From: a bacterium
GTDB lineage: Bacteria; Auribacterota; JABMQX01
Direction of reading: 5' to 3'
NCBI GenBank assembly: GCA_013203085.1
Contig: JABMQX010000305.1
Coordinates: 1 to 5,845, forward strand
Length of the DNA: 5,845 nt
Every line of letters begins with the position of its first letter. Position 1 is the first letter of the stretch. Position numbers and translations under genes: made by a program. Positions 5,033 to 5,845 of the stretch are shown piece by piece. Below the pieces are notes generated by a model. The model saw nothing but the letters and a program-made list of their open reading frames with translations. It was not told where the DNA came from and did not search any database.

Positions 5033-5845
5033 TCACTGGAGTTTCAAAGTCGCCAGACTTACCAGTGCAAATATGATTGCGATGATCCAAAATCGCGTCG
5101 TGACCTTCGACTCCGGCCATCCCTTCATTTCGAAATGATGGTGGATCGGCGTCATCAGAAAAATGCGTTTCCGCCGGGTCTTGTATGAGAACACCTGAAG
5201 GATCACCGAAGCAGCCTCGATTACGAAAATTCCCCCAACGATCAGAAGGAGCAATTCTTTCTTGACCAATACAGCCATGACCCCCACCGCGCCTCCCAGC
5301 GACAAAGACCCTGTGTCTCCCATGAACATTTCGGCGGGGTAGGCGTTGTACCAGAGGAAGGAAAGACCAGCCCCGAGCATCGCCGCGCAGAAGACCGTTA
5401 GCTCGCCGCTGCCCGGAACGTGCTGAATGTTCAAGTACTCTGCAAAAGCCTTGTGCCCGGAGACGTAGGAAATGACCCCGTAGGCAAGTGCGGCAATGAT
5501 GGCGCACCCAATAGCCAGACCGTCAAGCCCGTCCGTTAGATTCACCGCATTGGACGTCCCTACTACTATGAAGATGACGAAAATGACGTAACCGACGCCA
5601 AGATCGAACAGCGGATGCTTCCAGAAGGGGACAGAAAGCTTCGTGCTGTAACTTGCCTTCTGAGGCAGCGCCACCAATAATACCCCTATCACCAAGCCCA
5701 GAAGAATCTGCCAGAAGAACTTCGTCTTCGTTGAGATTCCTGCGGTTTTGTGTTTCCTGACCTTTTTGAGGTCATCCACAAACCCGAGGATGCCCAGCCA
5801 AACCATCGCGCCGAGGATGATCGCTACGTTGATATTGAGAATGTC
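5033..5845 (-). CDS. mraY: Phospho-N-acetylmuramoyl-pentapeptide transferase (MraY), 5' end missing
   Basis: An integral membrane enzyme that transfers phospho-MurNAc-pentapeptide from UDP to undecaprenyl phosphate, giving lipid I. The last 270 codons are visible; the frame runs open through the right edge, so the ATG at 5806 is an internal Met, not the start. Numbering from the first visible residue: GFVDD (21-25) is the catalytic aspartate pair; NAVNLTDGLDGLAIG (99-113) is the family signature; FLWYNAYPAEMFMGDTGSLSLGG (163-185) carries the third key Asp at 177; and PIHHHFEMKGWPE (233-245) is the MraY-specific histidine motif. The C-terminus ALVSLATLKLQ closely resembles that of E. coli MraY (LIGLATLKVR). 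About 90 N-terminal residues are probably missing compared with a 360-residue family member. Multiple hydrophobic segments match a ten-helix protein. Gene order mraY-murD is standard, and murF and murE would be expected further right, beyond the window. Confidence 0.98.
   Translation of the reverse strand, partial: DILNINVAIILGAMVWLGILGFVDDLKKVRKHKTAGISTKTKFFWQILLGLVIGVLLVALPQKASYSTKLSVPFWKHPLFDLGVGYVIFVIFIVVGTSNAVNLTDGLDGLAIGCAIIAALAYGVISYVSGHKAFAEYLNIQHVPGSGELTVFCAAMLGAGLSFLWYNAYPAEMFMGDTGSLSLGGAVGVMAVLVKKELLLLIVGGIFVIEAASVILQVFSYKTRRKRIFLMTPIHHHFEMKGWPESKVTTRFWIIAIIFALVSLATLKLQ

Noticed and set aside
5033..5806. mraY starting at the ATG at 5806
   Set aside because: The frame continues upstream to the window edge with a hydrophobic segment (NVAIILGAMVWLGILGFVDD) that belongs to the MraY helix before the catalytic Asp pair, so the ATG is internal.
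1..5845. A novel defence, mobile or secondary-metabolite system
   Set aside because: Every substantial minus-strand gene is assigned to peptidoglycan synthesis or binding, no mobile-element ends or integrase are present, and the plus strand holds only antisense shadows.

Overview
The window is a stretch of a division and cell wall (dcw) cluster lying entirely on the minus strand. Read in the direction of transcription, from the right edge to the left edge, the order is mraY (5' part missing) > murD > a two-LysM-domain protein > ftsW > murG > murC (first 23 codons only). All are recognised from their own motifs, not only from gene order. I see no convincing plus-strand gene, tRNA, rRNA, insertion sequence, CRISPR array or phage sequence.

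Together the genes encode the middle of lipid II synthesis and its use. MraY loads UDP-MurNAc-pentapeptide onto undecaprenyl phosphate, MurG adds GlcNAc to give lipid II, and FtsW polymerises lipid II at the septum. MurC and MurD are two of the cytoplasmic ligases that build the stem peptide. The LysM protein is a likely envelope-anchored, peptidoglycan-binding factor with no enzymatic domain visible.

The organism is a bacterium of moderately high GC content (judged by eye), probably Gram-negative. A LysM gene between murD and ftsW is, as I recall, the arrangement of Chlamydia (murF-mraY-murD-nlpD-ftsW-murG-murC/ddl). This points to the Planctomycetota-Verrucomicrobiota-Chlamydiota (PVC) superphylum, with a free-living Verrucomicrobiota/Kiritimatiellota/Lentisphaerota-type bacterium the best guess. 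This is inference from synteny.

Layout: 5845-5033 mraY; 5032-4846 a 187-base gap with a 14-bp inverted repeat; 4845-3376 murD; 3389-2691 the LysM gene, overlapping murD by 14 bases; 2690-2592 a gap with a perfect 7-bp hairpin and the ftsW ribosome binding site; 2591-1440 ftsW; 1439-1370 a short gap; 1369-206 murG; 205-70 a gap; 69-1 the start of murC. Several gaps are wider than is usual for this kind of operon, but no promoter or rho-independent terminator is visible in them, so one transcript is the simplest reading.

I do not see a previously undescribed system. The points worth a second look are the PVC-like placement of the LysM gene, an in-frame N-terminal extension of MurD, the structured gaps, and substitutions at usually conserved positions in MurG, FtsW and MurD.
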